From Armillaria gallica (Eukaryota; Basidiomycota; Agaricomycetes; Agaricales; Physalacriaceae), in NCBI GenBank assembly GCA_037576215.1, contig JBANDB010000011.1:2170001-2234000 (forward strand): a stretch of DNA of 64,000 bases, written 5' to 3'. Shown piece by piece: positions 12,133-24,107 of this stretch. Each line of letters starts with the position of its first letter. Positions within the stretch are counted from its first letter, which is position 1. The position numbers and the translations under genes were made by a program. The notes beneath the pieces are model-generated. The model made no database searches. It had not been told where the DNA came from and saw only the letters and a list, made by a program, of their open reading frames with translations.

Positions 12133-12145
12133 AAGGGGGGGGTAA
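12133..12145 (+). other. Polypurine tract of the inner element
   Basis: AAGGGGGGGGTAA abuts the 3' LTR, the expected primer for plus-strand synthesis, and ends with the same GGGTAA as the outer element's tract. Confidence 0.85.
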
Positions 12146-12628
12146 TGTTACGATTTATTCATTTTCTTTACATCTCATCTTATCCTCGACAGATAAGATA
12201 AGATGCTTACTCACCACTTTCGTTAGACCCGCGACTCCCGGGGAGTCTTCATAAATCTTCACATCGCTAACACGTCACACTCAGTCAACGTGTACGCGAC
12301 ACGTACTCAACACGACTTAACACGTCTTGAGCACGCCTTATTCTCGGCTATCATGTATCTGGCTTATTCACTTTCTAACACGGTAGCCTCATCTTAGTAC
12401 CCTTTATGGACCCTGCCTTTAGTATATAAGTAGCTTACTCAAAGCCTGTATTTCCCTAGCTTTGAGCTAAAGTTTATTCATACCGACACACTCCTTAAAC
12501 TGCTTCCCTCTCGCTAAGAGCTCCTAAAGTGAGTCTTGGGCATCAATCATACACAAGGGCTAGACGGTGACTGTACGAACGCGATACAGCCGATCTATTC
12601 ACCTTTTGGTTGGAGTTCGGGTCTTACA
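12146..12628 (+). repeat. 3' LTR of the inner element
   Basis: 483 bp, the same length as the 5' LTR, starting TGTTACGATT and ending GTCTTACA, followed by the CAACC duplication (12629-12633). It has the same TATA element (12423-12430) and RNA start as the 5' copy. Confidence 0.95.
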
Positions 12629-12633
12629 CAACC

Positions 12634-15600
12634 ACTTTCCAAATTTTCATCAAGGAACTTGTTGAGTTGCTCCTGTTTGTTTCAGTTCAAGGGATATACC
12701 TTGCAATCAATGGTCGACTTGGCATTGGGGATTAGTTCAATCGCATGGTCCCAAGGTTTTCACTTGGGTAGTTCATCGAAGCTTTCTTTGGCGAACAGGT
12801 CTTGGAAGGAGTGGTATTCCACCGGTACCATTTCTTTGAATGTCTTCTTCGGTTTGTTGGCATTGGCAGCTGCCGCCAAATCATTGGCATGGCGCATTGC
12901 CCTGATCACTAACTCTTCGTCCATTCATACTGCGAGGATGGTGTCTCCTTCCTTGAGTTCCACATCCCAAGGGTCATCAGGGTCACTATCTGGAAACTCA
13001 AGGTAATTCTTGCTACACTGACACCGTCCGAAGATGATGCTTCCAGTCTTCCAGTTGATGCTTGGGTTGTGGCGTTTAAGCCAGTCGTGTCCAAGGTAAA
13101 TGTCCCTTTTTCCTAGATTCATGACTGCGAGATCGATTCACTTGTGGTGTCCTCCAATCGTGAGGCAGAGCTCAACAAACTCGGTGACATCCCTGCCTGT
13201 GTTTCAGGTCCTGTTGGCATTATAGACCGGGATCAGAACTTTGACTTTTGTGTATCTAGATGATGTTCCTCAACGTAGGCATGGTTGATGGCACTCCCAG
13301 TACATCTGCTGTCTAGGAGTGCTTTGGTGCTTAGGATCTTCTGCCCCGTGCATGGTTCGATGGTAATTGGGATCATCAGGTCGCTTGTCGATCCACAGAT
13401 GTAGTGAATGAGTTCTCGTAGTTCGTAGAGTCGTTCTCGGGTGAGTTCCTGTTCGTTTCGTAGTTGTTCAAGGAGCTCATCTGAAAGCTCCCTGAGTCAG
13501 TCTTTGTGGATCCAGAGACATAGGATCGTGCAGGTGGCGTTATTGCTGGTTGCCTCACGGATGGCTCATAGCATCCAGTCTACCTCAAAGGGCTTCATCC
13601 ATCAGTGAGGGACCTCTTGAACCTTCGCACTGACCACTCTGGGCACAGCTACTGTCAGTGAGGTCACCTTGGCTTGTTCGTTGGGAAGGGACTTTGCTGC
13701 TTGTGTTGGTGATTTGGGTGGCGTTGGAAGACTGGTGGTTTGGCATTTCGGAGAGATCATAGGGCTGCCAGCGGTCAGCCACTTCTGGAAGGAGGTGTCA
13801 TCCTCATCGTCGGGTACTTCAATCATAGTTACCTGATGCTCCCTTTTTACCGCCTGGGTGCTAGCAGCTTCCTTCCTAGTTTCTTTGGCTCCGTGGTATC
13901 CTGAGGAGGTGTTGGGGCACAGATCAATAACAGCATTCAAGGGTCTGCCCCTATCATCGAAGGTTCAAGCAGGGGCAGTAGGCGCAACTTGGGCCAAAGA
14001 ATCGGTCTTACCAGTATTGCTGGTCCCCCCTTGCGACTTTGAGCTGATTGGTCAACTTCGCAAAGTCTGCTCCTCAGGGCCTACGGTTTGGGAAGGGTCA
14101 GCTCCTAAGGCTGCTTCGATAGCGTCGTCTCCGTCTCTGTCACGACCTACCGGTTCGGACATCTTCTTCCCCATCAGGGCCATTGCACATCCAATGGGTC
14201 TTCGGTTGTCCTCTGCTTTTCCTGCAGATGTGTCCTTCCCCTTCTCAGAGGGGAACACCTGGTGGTCGTGCCAGGAGGCTTCGTCGGAGTTCGTGCTAGG
14301 TGCTTGCTCCGCCTCTCCCAATCAAGCATTCGTCACTGCGGCACTGAAGGGCCTCGACTGGTGCTTCATCGTTATGGAGAGTGTCGCTATGGTGGGCAAC
14401 TTTTCAATCAATGCTTTCGCTCGCAATGAGCTACTCACAGATCGCGGTGCCAGTTGCACAGTCCTGGGGTCGGCAGCCCCAGTTTCTGGGTGGGATTCGT
14501 TAGCTAAGTCCTGTAGGACATCATATCGGTTCACTGATTCTGTAACTGGGCATGTGGTGGAAGTCAATGTAAAATGGTGTGTAGGCTGTAGATTGTCTGT
14601 TTTTTTATAAGTTGCATAAGTAAAAACTGGCCCTGCACTTGGGGGCTGGGGTATAGCCAAATGCGTAGTATGATTGTCTGTATATAAAAAGGAAGTAGAT
14701 CATCCAGTGGAAAAGGAATGCGCACCAGTGAAGTCTTTGGTCATCGTGGGCGAATCAGAACCCCAATGACCTATTCTTTTACCTCCTCTATCTTCATTTC
14801 CTCGGAGAGTGGGACTTCTCCCATTTCTACCATCTGCTGCTGTCAGGGTTGCCCTTTCTCGGAACAGTCCTTGCTGAGGTGCCCCTTCTGGTCACACCTG
14901 AAGCATCTCCTCTTGCTCCACTGCTTCTGCTTCTTCACGTCTATGTCCATCAGCTGTCCCTGCCCCCCGTACGTCTTCTGCTGGATCGGTATCCATTTCC
15001 CACCTGAGTTGCGCCCCTTGCCATCATTAGACGGCTTGCCTTGTGATGAACTTGTCATGCCCCCTGCAGCATGTGGCTTGCTGGGGGCAGTAATTTGCTT
15101 CTGGTGAGGCAGGCATCGGTCTTGCCACTGGTCGATCCCATGTGTCTGGTTATATATGTAGTGATGTTGGCATTCCTTGTACATGCAGATGATGTGGTCC
15201 TTCCATTCATCATAGGTGCGGGGAATGCCGAAGCTGATGTTGATGATGGCATTGGTGTAGCTGGGGGATACCCCCTATTATACTGCCATTACCATGGTAC
15301 CGCATTCTCCAGTGTTGCTCCATCATCTGGCCAGCTTGGCTTTCTGTTCCAACTTCTGGAAGAAGAGAGCGGCCGAGTCGTTGCCCATCTTCATCTCCTT
15401 CATTTCTCATTCGTGCTTCTCTTCCACAGCAGGGTCACAGAATCGTCGGTGGATAAGGTCACAGAAACTTTCCCAACTCGGATATCGATATCGGGAAACT
15501 TCGTCTGGGTCATTGGGGGTCCACCAGTACTCCTTGCACTGGTGAACCCACCACGACATAGCTGGCCCTTCAAATAATCCTGCAGCAAAGATGACTAGGA

Positions 15601-17816
15601 GGGAGGGGATGCCGAGGAACAAATGGCGGAACACTTTGAAATAGGAGTTGCAGTCTCCAAGGAATCATTCGATGTTGTCATGCTCCCCCTTGAATTTGGC
15701 AGGGCATTTGAACATTGGTTTAATCCTGATGAAAAGGAGGGTAGGATCTTCAGTCCAGTTCCCCAGGGGACCCTCATCTGGTGGTTCATAGTGCGGGGGT
15801 CATGAAACAGAGAACCAGTCAGGGTCTGGTCGTCATGGTGGAGGCCCCCCTGGTCTCCCTCCATTGGGCTGCTTCCCTTTCTTCACCTCGGTTAGCTCTT
15901 CCTTGAGCCTGATGTTCTCATCGTGCATCTGGGCGGCTTGTGCTTGTAGCTGCCCAGTTGTTCTTCCATGGTGGGTTCCTGTCTCTGCCCTGACCCTTCT
16001 CCCTGTCTATCTCCTCCAGCAAGCATCCTGCTGGTGCCCCTTCCCAAGTACTGCCCTTGTCATCTCCAGTTTATAGGGGGAGAGTCGGGCATCGGTTGTG
16101 GATAGTGCTCAGGCTGACCCCTGGTCAGCCTGAAGTAGTTGGTCATTCTGGGCATCAGCCAAAACGAGAAGGTTGGCCTCCAGTTGTAGCTGCTCCTCAT
16201 CCATTCGGGGTCATAGGGAGTGTATCCTGGTCCCCCCATAAGTGGTTGGAAACTGCCCCCTGTCTCAGTTGGTGAAGATTCAGGCGATGACCTGGGCCTC
16301 GAGGTGGTCTGGCTCGAGGTGGTCTCCTTAATGTAGGGTGAGATACCTGTCCATGGATGCTCGCTGATGGGGGTGCCATCTTCCTGCCTGGGCTCAGGCG
16401 TCAGTGTCATGCTGTCAGAGTTCCCAGGCTGCAGTTCGTTCCGGTCCCAGGATTTCTCAGTCAATGATGGAGAGATGGAGCCAGTCGTAATCGTGTCCAT
16501 AGGGATTGAGAGGGTCACTAGGGCTCCGAGGTCATCCATGATGGTCGAACCAGAGTGAGTCAACCCTTTCAAAGACTGGGAGCCTTCGCTGTCCAAAGGG
16601 GATGGGATTCAGGGTGTCGGTGTCAGAGCTCAAGATGTCTGACTCGTTGGGGAATCTTCCGGGTAGGATGAGTCTCCCAATGTTTCAGGGAACAGGTCGT
16701 ACCAGTCATAGGATACCATTCCTTCCAGATCTGGGAAGGGGGCGAGTGGGGCGTAGTAGCCTGGCACAATTTCTTGGTGGGGTGTACAGTGGAATGGGTT
16801 CGTCGTCGGTGTCATATATGGTGATGACCTCTGGTTCTGGTTGAAGGTCATGGGCTGAAAACCTGAGAATGTTGGGGGGTTCCATGGGTTGGTCCCATAC
16901 TTGTAGGTTTGTGGGAATGTCTGCGGGATCCCAGGTTCCCATAGGGAACTCAGGATTGAGGTCTGTGGTCGGTCCTCCTGTGATCCTAGCCCATAGGTCC
17001 CTGATCGGTTCTGGGGTGGGGTCAGGAGTTGGGGTTCGTGGAACATTGCTCGGTCCTGGGGTTGCATTTCGTTGTATGGGGTGGTACTCCTCCCAACTCA
17101 TGTGGTACTCGAGGGAGGAGCTGTGGGAGGTGGTGGTCCTGGTGTTGGTGTGGCATCTAACCATTGTCATTGCTGTCATGATAGGTGTACATGGCTGTAA
17201 GGCTGATTTGGTGCGGGGGAAGACATAGTGCCTTGGGAAGGGGGCATAGTCTAGATTATATCAGGCTCAGACAGGGACCAGGAGTCCCCAACATTGGAGG
17301 TGGTGTCGAATGGTCTCTCTGAATGCAAGAAGAATGAGAACAGTGAAGAAGAATATGAGTATGGCACCTGCTATTGCAGTGCCAAGTGCTATCATTTGGT
17401 TGTTGGTCAAGTTGGAGGTCATTGGTGGCATTGTTGCCATTGGACCTGTCGTACCTCCGCCGCTAGTCGAAGGACCTGATAAGCTAGGAATTTAAGGATA
17501 AAGAAAATTACAGCATCAAGGAGTGGGTTCCTCAGATCCTGTTCCTGAGCTGGTCAATCCGTCTTTGTCATAGGGCTCAGACAAGTAGGTAACAGTTGAA
17601 GATAATGAGGATGATGATGGAGATTAAGAGGATTGTTCCAGAGACAGCAATTGCGGCAATGGTTCCTGCTGGCCATGTTTGCATGCAGGTTTTTTTGTTT
17701 CTACATATACTTTGGTCAGGAGTGTGATGACGACAGTGATGAGGGATTCATTTTTGTTGAGGTTCTGTTCTGAGGGCATAAAAGATCCCTTCAGTGTACG
17801 ATGAGGGATATAGTAG
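12634..17816 (-). pseudogene. Outer element gag and 5' part of pol
   Basis: Read on the minus strand from 17816 leftward. A leader near 17330-17460 (MATMPPMTSN, then a hydrophobic run MIALGTAIAGAILIFFFTVL) parallels the hydrophobic leader of the inner element. A proline-rich gag region lies at 15600-17180, a CCHC knuckle CFRCDQKGHLSKDC near 14880-14940, and a linker at 13600-14660. The region downstream of protease at 12925-13122 (YLGHDWLKRHNPSINWKTG) matches the inner pol. Near 12640-12700, LDENLESG leads into RT, where the inner element inserted. Many stops and frame changes; not functional. Confidence 0.82.
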
Positions 17817-17832
17817 AAAGCTTCAAGCTAAT
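17817..17832 (-). other. Degenerate self-priming site of the outer element
   Basis: On the minus strand ATTAGCTTGAAGCTTTC directly follows the 5' LTR. It is complementary to the inferred transcript start AGCTTTGAGCTAA in the left LTR except at two adjacent positions, both explainable as transitions. Confidence 0.6.
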
Positions 17833-18228
17833 TGTTATGGATGGACTCAGGAATAACAAACAAGGCGTCCAACGAGCACTGCCTCTCACTTTGGGCAGGA
17901 TGATGAAACCATGGAGTTTGCTACAGCAAGGCAGTATAACACTTAGACTCATGGTGTGCAGATAGAGTGAAGTCTGTGTGATTGAAACTTAGCTCAAAGT
18001 TAGGGTACATGGCTGAGAGCTACACTACTTATATATGGTTTGTGTCATGCTATTAATATACATGTTCATCTGTCAAACAGGTGTCAGGAGGTATGGAAGC
18101 CCATTGGTTACTATGCGTCCTGGCAGAAACATTGGAGTCATACGATTTGGCACTGGTCTGCCAAGGTGCCAAGATGCCAAGGTGCTGAGATAAGATAAGA
18201 TAAGAGAAAATCTTGAAAAATCATAACA
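17833..18228 (-). repeat. 5' LTR of the outer element
   Basis: 396 bp, pairing with 482-877. Where the left LTR has TG the right often has CA, or the reverse, as expected if an ancestral CG decayed on opposite strands. The target duplication TACAC follows at 18229-18233. Confidence 0.93.
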
Positions 18229-18233
18229 TACAC

Positions 18234-19371
18234 ATGCTTCTCAATTTTCTAAAACATCAACATGCCCCAGCCCTGAATGTTCTGGGTTCCCTGGGCAATC
18301 ATACTTTACCTGATTAGGTGATTCACACAACATTTTCCCAGGTGCCTCAGGCCTGCCTTGAAGACCAAGCCTGCCACTATCTTCTCTCTTACTAATCCCA
18401 ATAAGGTTTCCTCATTTGGATCTGATGACCACACATGATGTACAATCATACGGTTGCAAGCAGACCAGTCCCTGATCCCAAAGCTGCTAGGATCCACCAC
18501 ACACAGTGGCAGATCTGCTGAACAGAGGCTGCCTACCAGCTGCTACATGTAAGTTGTCACAGTACCCAACAAATAGGGTCTGCACTTCAACTCCCCTCAC
18601 AACTTGAGCTTTGCAAAAAGGTTCTTAGCTCACTATTGCATTTCTTTCAGTAAAGACCCTATGTGTCTACAATTGGCTATTCCTGGGAATATCCTAACTC
18701 CCCTAGCTCTGGACTATAAAAATCATGCCCCACTTGCAAATCTGCAGCAGATACACCTTCTTCCTCTTCTTCATCATCACTCTCCCACTCATCCACCATT
18801 CTGCCATTAGGACACACCTCCCAGTTGGATACAATAGATCCGTTGGAGGTGACCTTCAGTACAGGCATGAGCACTGCACTGAACATGCCCTCTAGCCCAA
18901 GCTCACCTGCCTCTGCCTTGTATGCCTGCTCAAAGGCCCACATCTTCCTGTAGTTGTTAATGTCATGGATCCTCGCATACTCAGCACACATAAATGGTGT
19001 CATCTGCCCAAACCAGTTCAGGTCCAAGAACAATACAACTTATTTGATCAAAGCATCATTGGCAGTCTCGACACTGTATGATTCATATATCACAATATCC
19101 ATATGCCTCATATGGGAATGGCAGGCTTCATAAACCCACTAGGACTCCATGAGCAGGTGCAGCTCTGTGCGGTGGAGAAGATGGGTAGGAACTCACATTG
19201 TGTGCAAGAAACTCCTTGATCCAATGCAGTAAATGTTGCCCTACAAGCTTGGTGGGGTAACGAGCCAATAGGATTGGATTGGGGGGCAGATCCAATGGAG
19301 AACCACAAGTTGTTTATAACAGCCCACATATGTGTTGGCTTGTCATCCATCACCAGCATCTGTAACTTCAC
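18234..19371 (-). pseudogene. Upstream part of the old minus-strand frame interrupted by the outer element
   Basis: Several minus-strand open pieces (18306-18500, 18677-19033, 19108-19371) look protein-like but are separated by stops. The piece at 18677-19033 has an acidic run of Glu/Asp near its C-terminal third. Together with bases 1-481 they may be one old gene or transposon protein. No catalytic motif was recognised, and a KDZ-type transposase signature was looked for and not seen. Confidence 0.3.
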
Positions 19372-20072
19372 ATAGGTGCATGAGAGCAGATTGCATGCTA
19401 GTTAGGTCAACTGTCTGAGCTGGAGCAGGCTGGGTTGGGTGATCCATTGCACCTCCCACCTTGTCCATCACTGGCTTTTATTCAGGTGCTGCCCTTTCGA
19501 TTTGATTATCTGATGATGGTGTGAGTGGGGACACTCACAATGTTTTCTTTCCCCTGGTTGTGCTGCACCACATCTATGTGTGCACCAAATTTGGCTTTCA
19601 CCCTGATGCAGCAGCTGAGTGCTATGCTACAACTACTTTCACTTGCTGCTCCTCCAGTCACACTTTCCTAATGTTCAAAAATAGAATTCCTGCAGAATCT
19701 GCCCAGCCAACTGCCCATCCACTTCGTGTCCACCAAATGATGCATTGTCTGCCTGGCCATATGCCATCTGCCACAAAATCACCTTATTTCATGGGAATTT
19801 GACTAGCCTAGGCTCCAGGAGCTGACAGCTATTAACCTGAAATGCTTGCACCAGTGGATGGCAGAAGGATCATCCTTAAAAGAGTGGACAAATTGGCTGA
19901 CAGTGGATAGCCATATATGGCTATTCTTGAATCAGACCAAATGAGAAAGGTGTTGCAGAGTGTGCTTGATGATGCTGGAGTAGCTTGCACAGCGGATTTC
20001 AGCATGACAGCTTGTATCAAATACTAGCTTTGAGGATAAATTCAGGGCTATTGGAGTGGGCAGGGGTGGAAG

Positions 20073-20426
20073 TGTTAAGGTATAGAAGCTAAGGAGCACT
20101 GAATGATCACAAGACAGGCACTAAACAGGCACTGGATGGGCACAGAACGGTCACAAGATGATGGTAAAAGTGTAAAATTGAACAATCAAAAATGCCACAT
20201 AACTACTGTATGTATGTATTTATGAGCACCGTCTGCATGTGGAAGTGCTGGCCCAGTAGAAACCTCAACAGGAAGCAGGGAGCTGGATTCAGATCCACTA
20301 TTATATAAGCATGCATAATGTACTTAGAAAGTTAGTTAATCTCACTTGCTCAAAGCACACTAAAGGAATAAATTCCACTACTCTCCTAAGCATATCTAGC
20401 TGCCTTCGAGCCTAGTATTGTGAGCA
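20073..20426 (+). repeat. LTR-like sequence, boundaries uncertain
   Basis: Begins TGTTAAGGTA after a purine-rich stretch, contains ATTATATAAGCATGC (TATA-like) near 20300, and ends near TATTGTGAGCA. This resembles a Ty1/copia-type LTR, but the 5-bp flanks (GGAAG and GATTG) do not match and no second copy is in the window. It could be half of a decayed element. Confidence 0.25.
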
Positions 20427-23400
20427 GATTGCCAGGAATCCTCCTTATCTCTCTCTCTCTCTTCATACAACCATTCTCTGTTCAGCATCCTAAGCAGATG
20501 CCTGACTACTTCTTTCTATCATATCCGCAGACAAAGCAGATTCTATCAGATCCCTTCAGAGCAGGTGGTAGCCCTCCTTGCATATACAAAAGATCTTGCA
20601 GATGCAGACACAACTTTCTCTTACCAGAGAGTTTGCTAGCCTTATATCGACCTGCCAATAATGATGAAAGTTTGTACTAGAGCACTGTATGGCCTGATGG
20701 AAGAAGAAGGACATCATGGAGAGGCCTGTCAGTATGGTGGCACAGCTTGGCAAGAGCTTTGGTAGTTACTATGCCACATGGGACATGCCATCTCAGACCT
20801 TCTTGGACTCATAGTTTGAAATTTTATAGAACTTCTTCTGCATCATAAAAATGCTGACTCTGGATTCTTGCCTCATGCCAATCTGCCAGCTACATGTTTC
20901 TACATACCTTGCTCGATTTTTTGGCTCCAGGATAAATACCTGCAGATATGTTATTCATGACTCATACAGTACTTGGTGTGGTTGAGGCTCCTGTACAAGT
21001 TATTTGCAGTGCTGTATCATTGCCTTCTCCATGACAAGTATCTTGAGTCCTCTTGAACCACTCTGTTATGTACAAGAATAGAATCGAGCCTGGCATGGAG
21101 GCAATCTTCTCAAACCAGATCATCATACCTTTTCAATGCTGGGCACCAGATCTAGTTATCCTCTACTGTGGCAACAGACTTCTTTATGCCATAGTCTCTC
21201 CCAATAATGCAAACAAGGCATTCACCACTTTATATACTTGCTCTTCAGTTGATAGCAACATAGAACTGGCTACAAGATTAATTCTAGACAACTGCATGCT
21301 CTCGGATTATTGAAAACTGTGTGTAGTGATCTAACAAGAGGCTCTCTAACCTCTCCTGATCCAAGGACACCTGCTTGAATGAGTGAAAAGTTCTTGATCC
21401 AATGGGTGAGAGGGTGGCCATATTGTTTTCCTTTCATCTCTTGATTCTCTTCTAATTTGACCACCTTTCAAATCCATAAGGAATACAATGGACATCTGTG
21501 TCAGGGAGTGTCAAAATGGCTGGTACTAGTTAACTGGTGCCATTTTAGTAAGGCAAATATCTATCTCATGGGACTCCGTTCATGGCATGTATTCTTCCAT
21601 TGATATGTACAGCGTCCAGTGACTGCATTAATTTATTGTGCTATCAATACCTTCATTCAGGGAGAAGCATTCTGTATTCCTATTCTCCTGACCAATTATT
21701 TGTTGGGACTTCCACCTTTCCACCTGCTCTCGCATCAAATCCTGCTGTACCATGTGGCTGCAACCCACACCGCTGGCTGAGTATATTTTGATGCCAACAT
21801 TGCAAGTGTTTGGTACCAGAGACCAGGGAACAGAACAACAGAGGATTCAATACTGAGCCTCGCCTACTGGCCCTATTGTTGGAATTCAGGGATATGGGCA
21901 TGGGCGAAGCATAGTGAACGGATGTCATAGTGGTAAAAGGTAAGTTAATTGTCATATGAAAACACAAATATGTAAATAGTAATCTACCTAAATATAGTAA
22001 GTATCCGGCCAGGGTATATAGCCAGTTTGACTTCCAACACCTATATGAGTCAAAAAAATGCGGACTTGATTAATGAAAGACTGAATTATACAACAATTAC
22101 TATGCTCGATTCCCACCAAGGCTACTTATCGCAAGTTTGCAACGACATGATCGTTGCCGTGGTCTAGTAGTTTGAGAAGCCTTCTATGCAATTACTCTGA
22201 TCTTTTCTTCATCAACTGCATCATCTACTAATCACATTTCACCACTGGCAGGACTGTCATGGGGAATGTGGAATATTCTTGACAAGATTATCCTGCGACA
22301 TGATGTTTTTTGATTAGAAACTTATAATAGTCATAGTAATATATTGTAGCCCAAGAAGAAAGTCAGCCACGAGTCAGTTACAATGGAAACCGGTTCGTTA
22401 TAGTAAGAGGGCTCAAGAATAATTGAAAATGAGGGAGTCGTAGGTTGGTCGTAGGCGACGCGATATCACTCCTTCCTTCCAATTTCCTTCTTTCCCTGAA
22501 TTTCAAATTTGCTGTACAATTGATTGATCGGAGGGAAATCCATTAAGTGCGCTACAGACTATCTACCCCTTGAAAATTTGACATATCTCGTCCAGATACA
22601 ATTGACAAGAAACACCGTTTGTACCTCGCTAGAAGCTCCAAAAGGATACTGATGAAGATGCGAATGTCAGGGTGTGAGAGATGTTTTGGGTCACACATTG
22701 AGATAACAGAAAGACTCGGGAATATAGCACACGGCCTAGGTATGACAAACCGACGGCCATGATTGTAGAAATGGAATGATTTAATAGAGCGGTGGCGTCT
22801 TTATGGTTAACTCCATGGGAAGAAATGACTGCGTCGCGGATCACTACAAGTGGCGTTCGGAGGAAAAGAATATATTCAACACGGATGCGGGGAGAGGTTC
22901 TCGATCTTGAAACTACGTCTACGTTAGGATGGCAACCAGATAATCATCCGAATCAGCAGCATCATTACACAACAGCTTGACCGCTTGGGTATGTCGGATG
23001 CAACAAGATGCGGGCGGTACTACGATATCCCTCCACTACTCGCTACTAACTGCCTACATATTTTACCTTTCTAGACGAATTATCATTGGGGACAACGATG
23101 ATTTTCAGGACTCGACAACTGAGCGTTAGGGTCCGTTGAACTGTGAAAGGAGCTGAAAAGCCGCGTTGCCAGCCTGAAACGGTTTCGACATAGAATGACA
23201 AGAGCTGGCACTTAGGGACTGTTGGCAAAGTGAACGGTCATGCTGCATCAAACTTCGACTCGGATCGAAGTGGTGGCAAGGGCAAAAAATTCAATATCGC
23301 GGCTTTCAACAACTAGAGTAAAGCTCTGGTATGGTATCTTTTCGGGTCCAGGACTAGCGCTCAACGAGAATTTGATGTACCTCGATACAAGATTTGTCTT

Positions 23401-24031
23401 CACCATGCCTAGTCTCTCATAGACAGTTGACAATACAGACATGTCGATACGAGGAAAGGACGTCCTGTGTGTATCCCGTACAGGCGCATAATCAACGGTC
23501 TGCTGCAGGAGACATTTAACAGGCATCAAGTCCCTTGGATACTCCGTCACTTTTTGATCTTCAGGTTAAGCCGGAAATTTGTATTTCAGCAGATGATTGC
23601 CTCTTCAATCGCCTCGTCCATCGCCCGGCGCCCATCACGACTTCACTAACCAACTCGGGGCATATACAAGATAGCAACAACTGGTATTTTCCATGTGTCG
23701 CCCTCCCTCCCCTGCCAATTTCTTCCAACGTTAACAGATCGGTTAGCGCCTAGTTCCTGTTCCAGGTTTCCAGGACGTATGGAGAACGAATTTTGGCGGA
23801 GAATTGTCTCCGCGTAACATGAGAAACTGTAAGCAAAAAAGACACTGTTCCTGGTTCCCTCGACAGCTGGAAAGAATAAGGCACCAATGTCAGGCCATCC
23901 GTGGAAGCTACTGATACCCACCTTCAGTCCTCTCGCACATCGCACCATCCCTTGAGCCTATTCGCGACGGCGCAGGACGTCATCTCTATCTATTGCGATC
24001 AACGATCCTATACGAGGTGGTTAAAAACAGT
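20427..24031. other. Decayed, gene-poor stretch
   Basis: Only short open frames with no consistent splicing. Minus-strand pieces at 23046-23228, 23248-23550 and 23646-23948 look somewhat protein-like (for example KCQLLSFYVETVSGW), but I could not join them in frame through GT-AG introns. They may be exons of a small unrecognised gene. Nothing recognisable was seen at 21970-22620. Confidence 0.3.
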
Positions 24032-24107
24032 TATAAAAGTGACATCCATCTAGAGACTTCTTACCAAACAACCCCCCCCCCTTCTACTCTATCACTGGCA
24101 CACTCTC

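Larger units (their letters stand above)
3410..12628 (+). mobile_element. Inner, younger Ty3/gypsy chromovirus nested in the outer one
   Basis: Complete 9.2-kb LTR retrotransposon with 483-bp LTRs at 3410-3892 and 12146-12628, a 5-bp target duplication CAACC, a primer site, gag, pol with a terminal chromodomain, and a polypurine tract. The LTRs differ at only about three positions by eye, so the insertion is recent. The coding region is nevertheless broken: one gag frame, then a pol frame with six in-frame stops and a changed RT active site. It is richer in CpG than the outer element. Self-primed first-strand synthesis and a C-terminal chromodomain place it near the Tf1/sushi group of chromoviruses. 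Confidence 0.95.
482..18228 (-). mobile_element. Outer Ty3/gypsy chromovirus (minus strand), split by a nested element
   Basis: Two direct repeats of 396 bp (482-877 and 17833-18228) both begin TGTTATGG and end TAACA. They are flanked by a perfect 5-bp duplication TACAC at 477-481 and 18229-18233. On the minus strand the order is 5' LTR, primer site, a hydrophobic leader, gag with a CCHC knuckle, protease, reverse transcriptase, RNase H, integrase, chromodomain, polypurine tract and 3' LTR. This is the Ty3/gypsy chromovirus order. Every coding domain carries stops or frameshifts, so the copy is dead. Reverse transcriptase is cut at 3409/12629 by a second retrotransposon. CpG dinucleotides are scarce throughout compared with the nested element. 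Confidence 0.93.

Noticed and set aside
13858..14610. 250-codon plus-strand frame
   Set aside because: It lies antisense to the outer element's gag-pol linker, has no motif, and is best explained as a shadow of the minus-strand coding sequence.
1..22000. Classic RIP (CpA-directed) as the cause of decay
   Set aside because: Differences between LTRs fall on former CpG sites on both strands; CpA-only change would not give the TG/CA mirror pattern.
24069..24079. Run of C residues as a possible telomere or regulatory tract
   Set aside because: It is a simple homopolymer in a promoter leader; no telomere repeat units are present.
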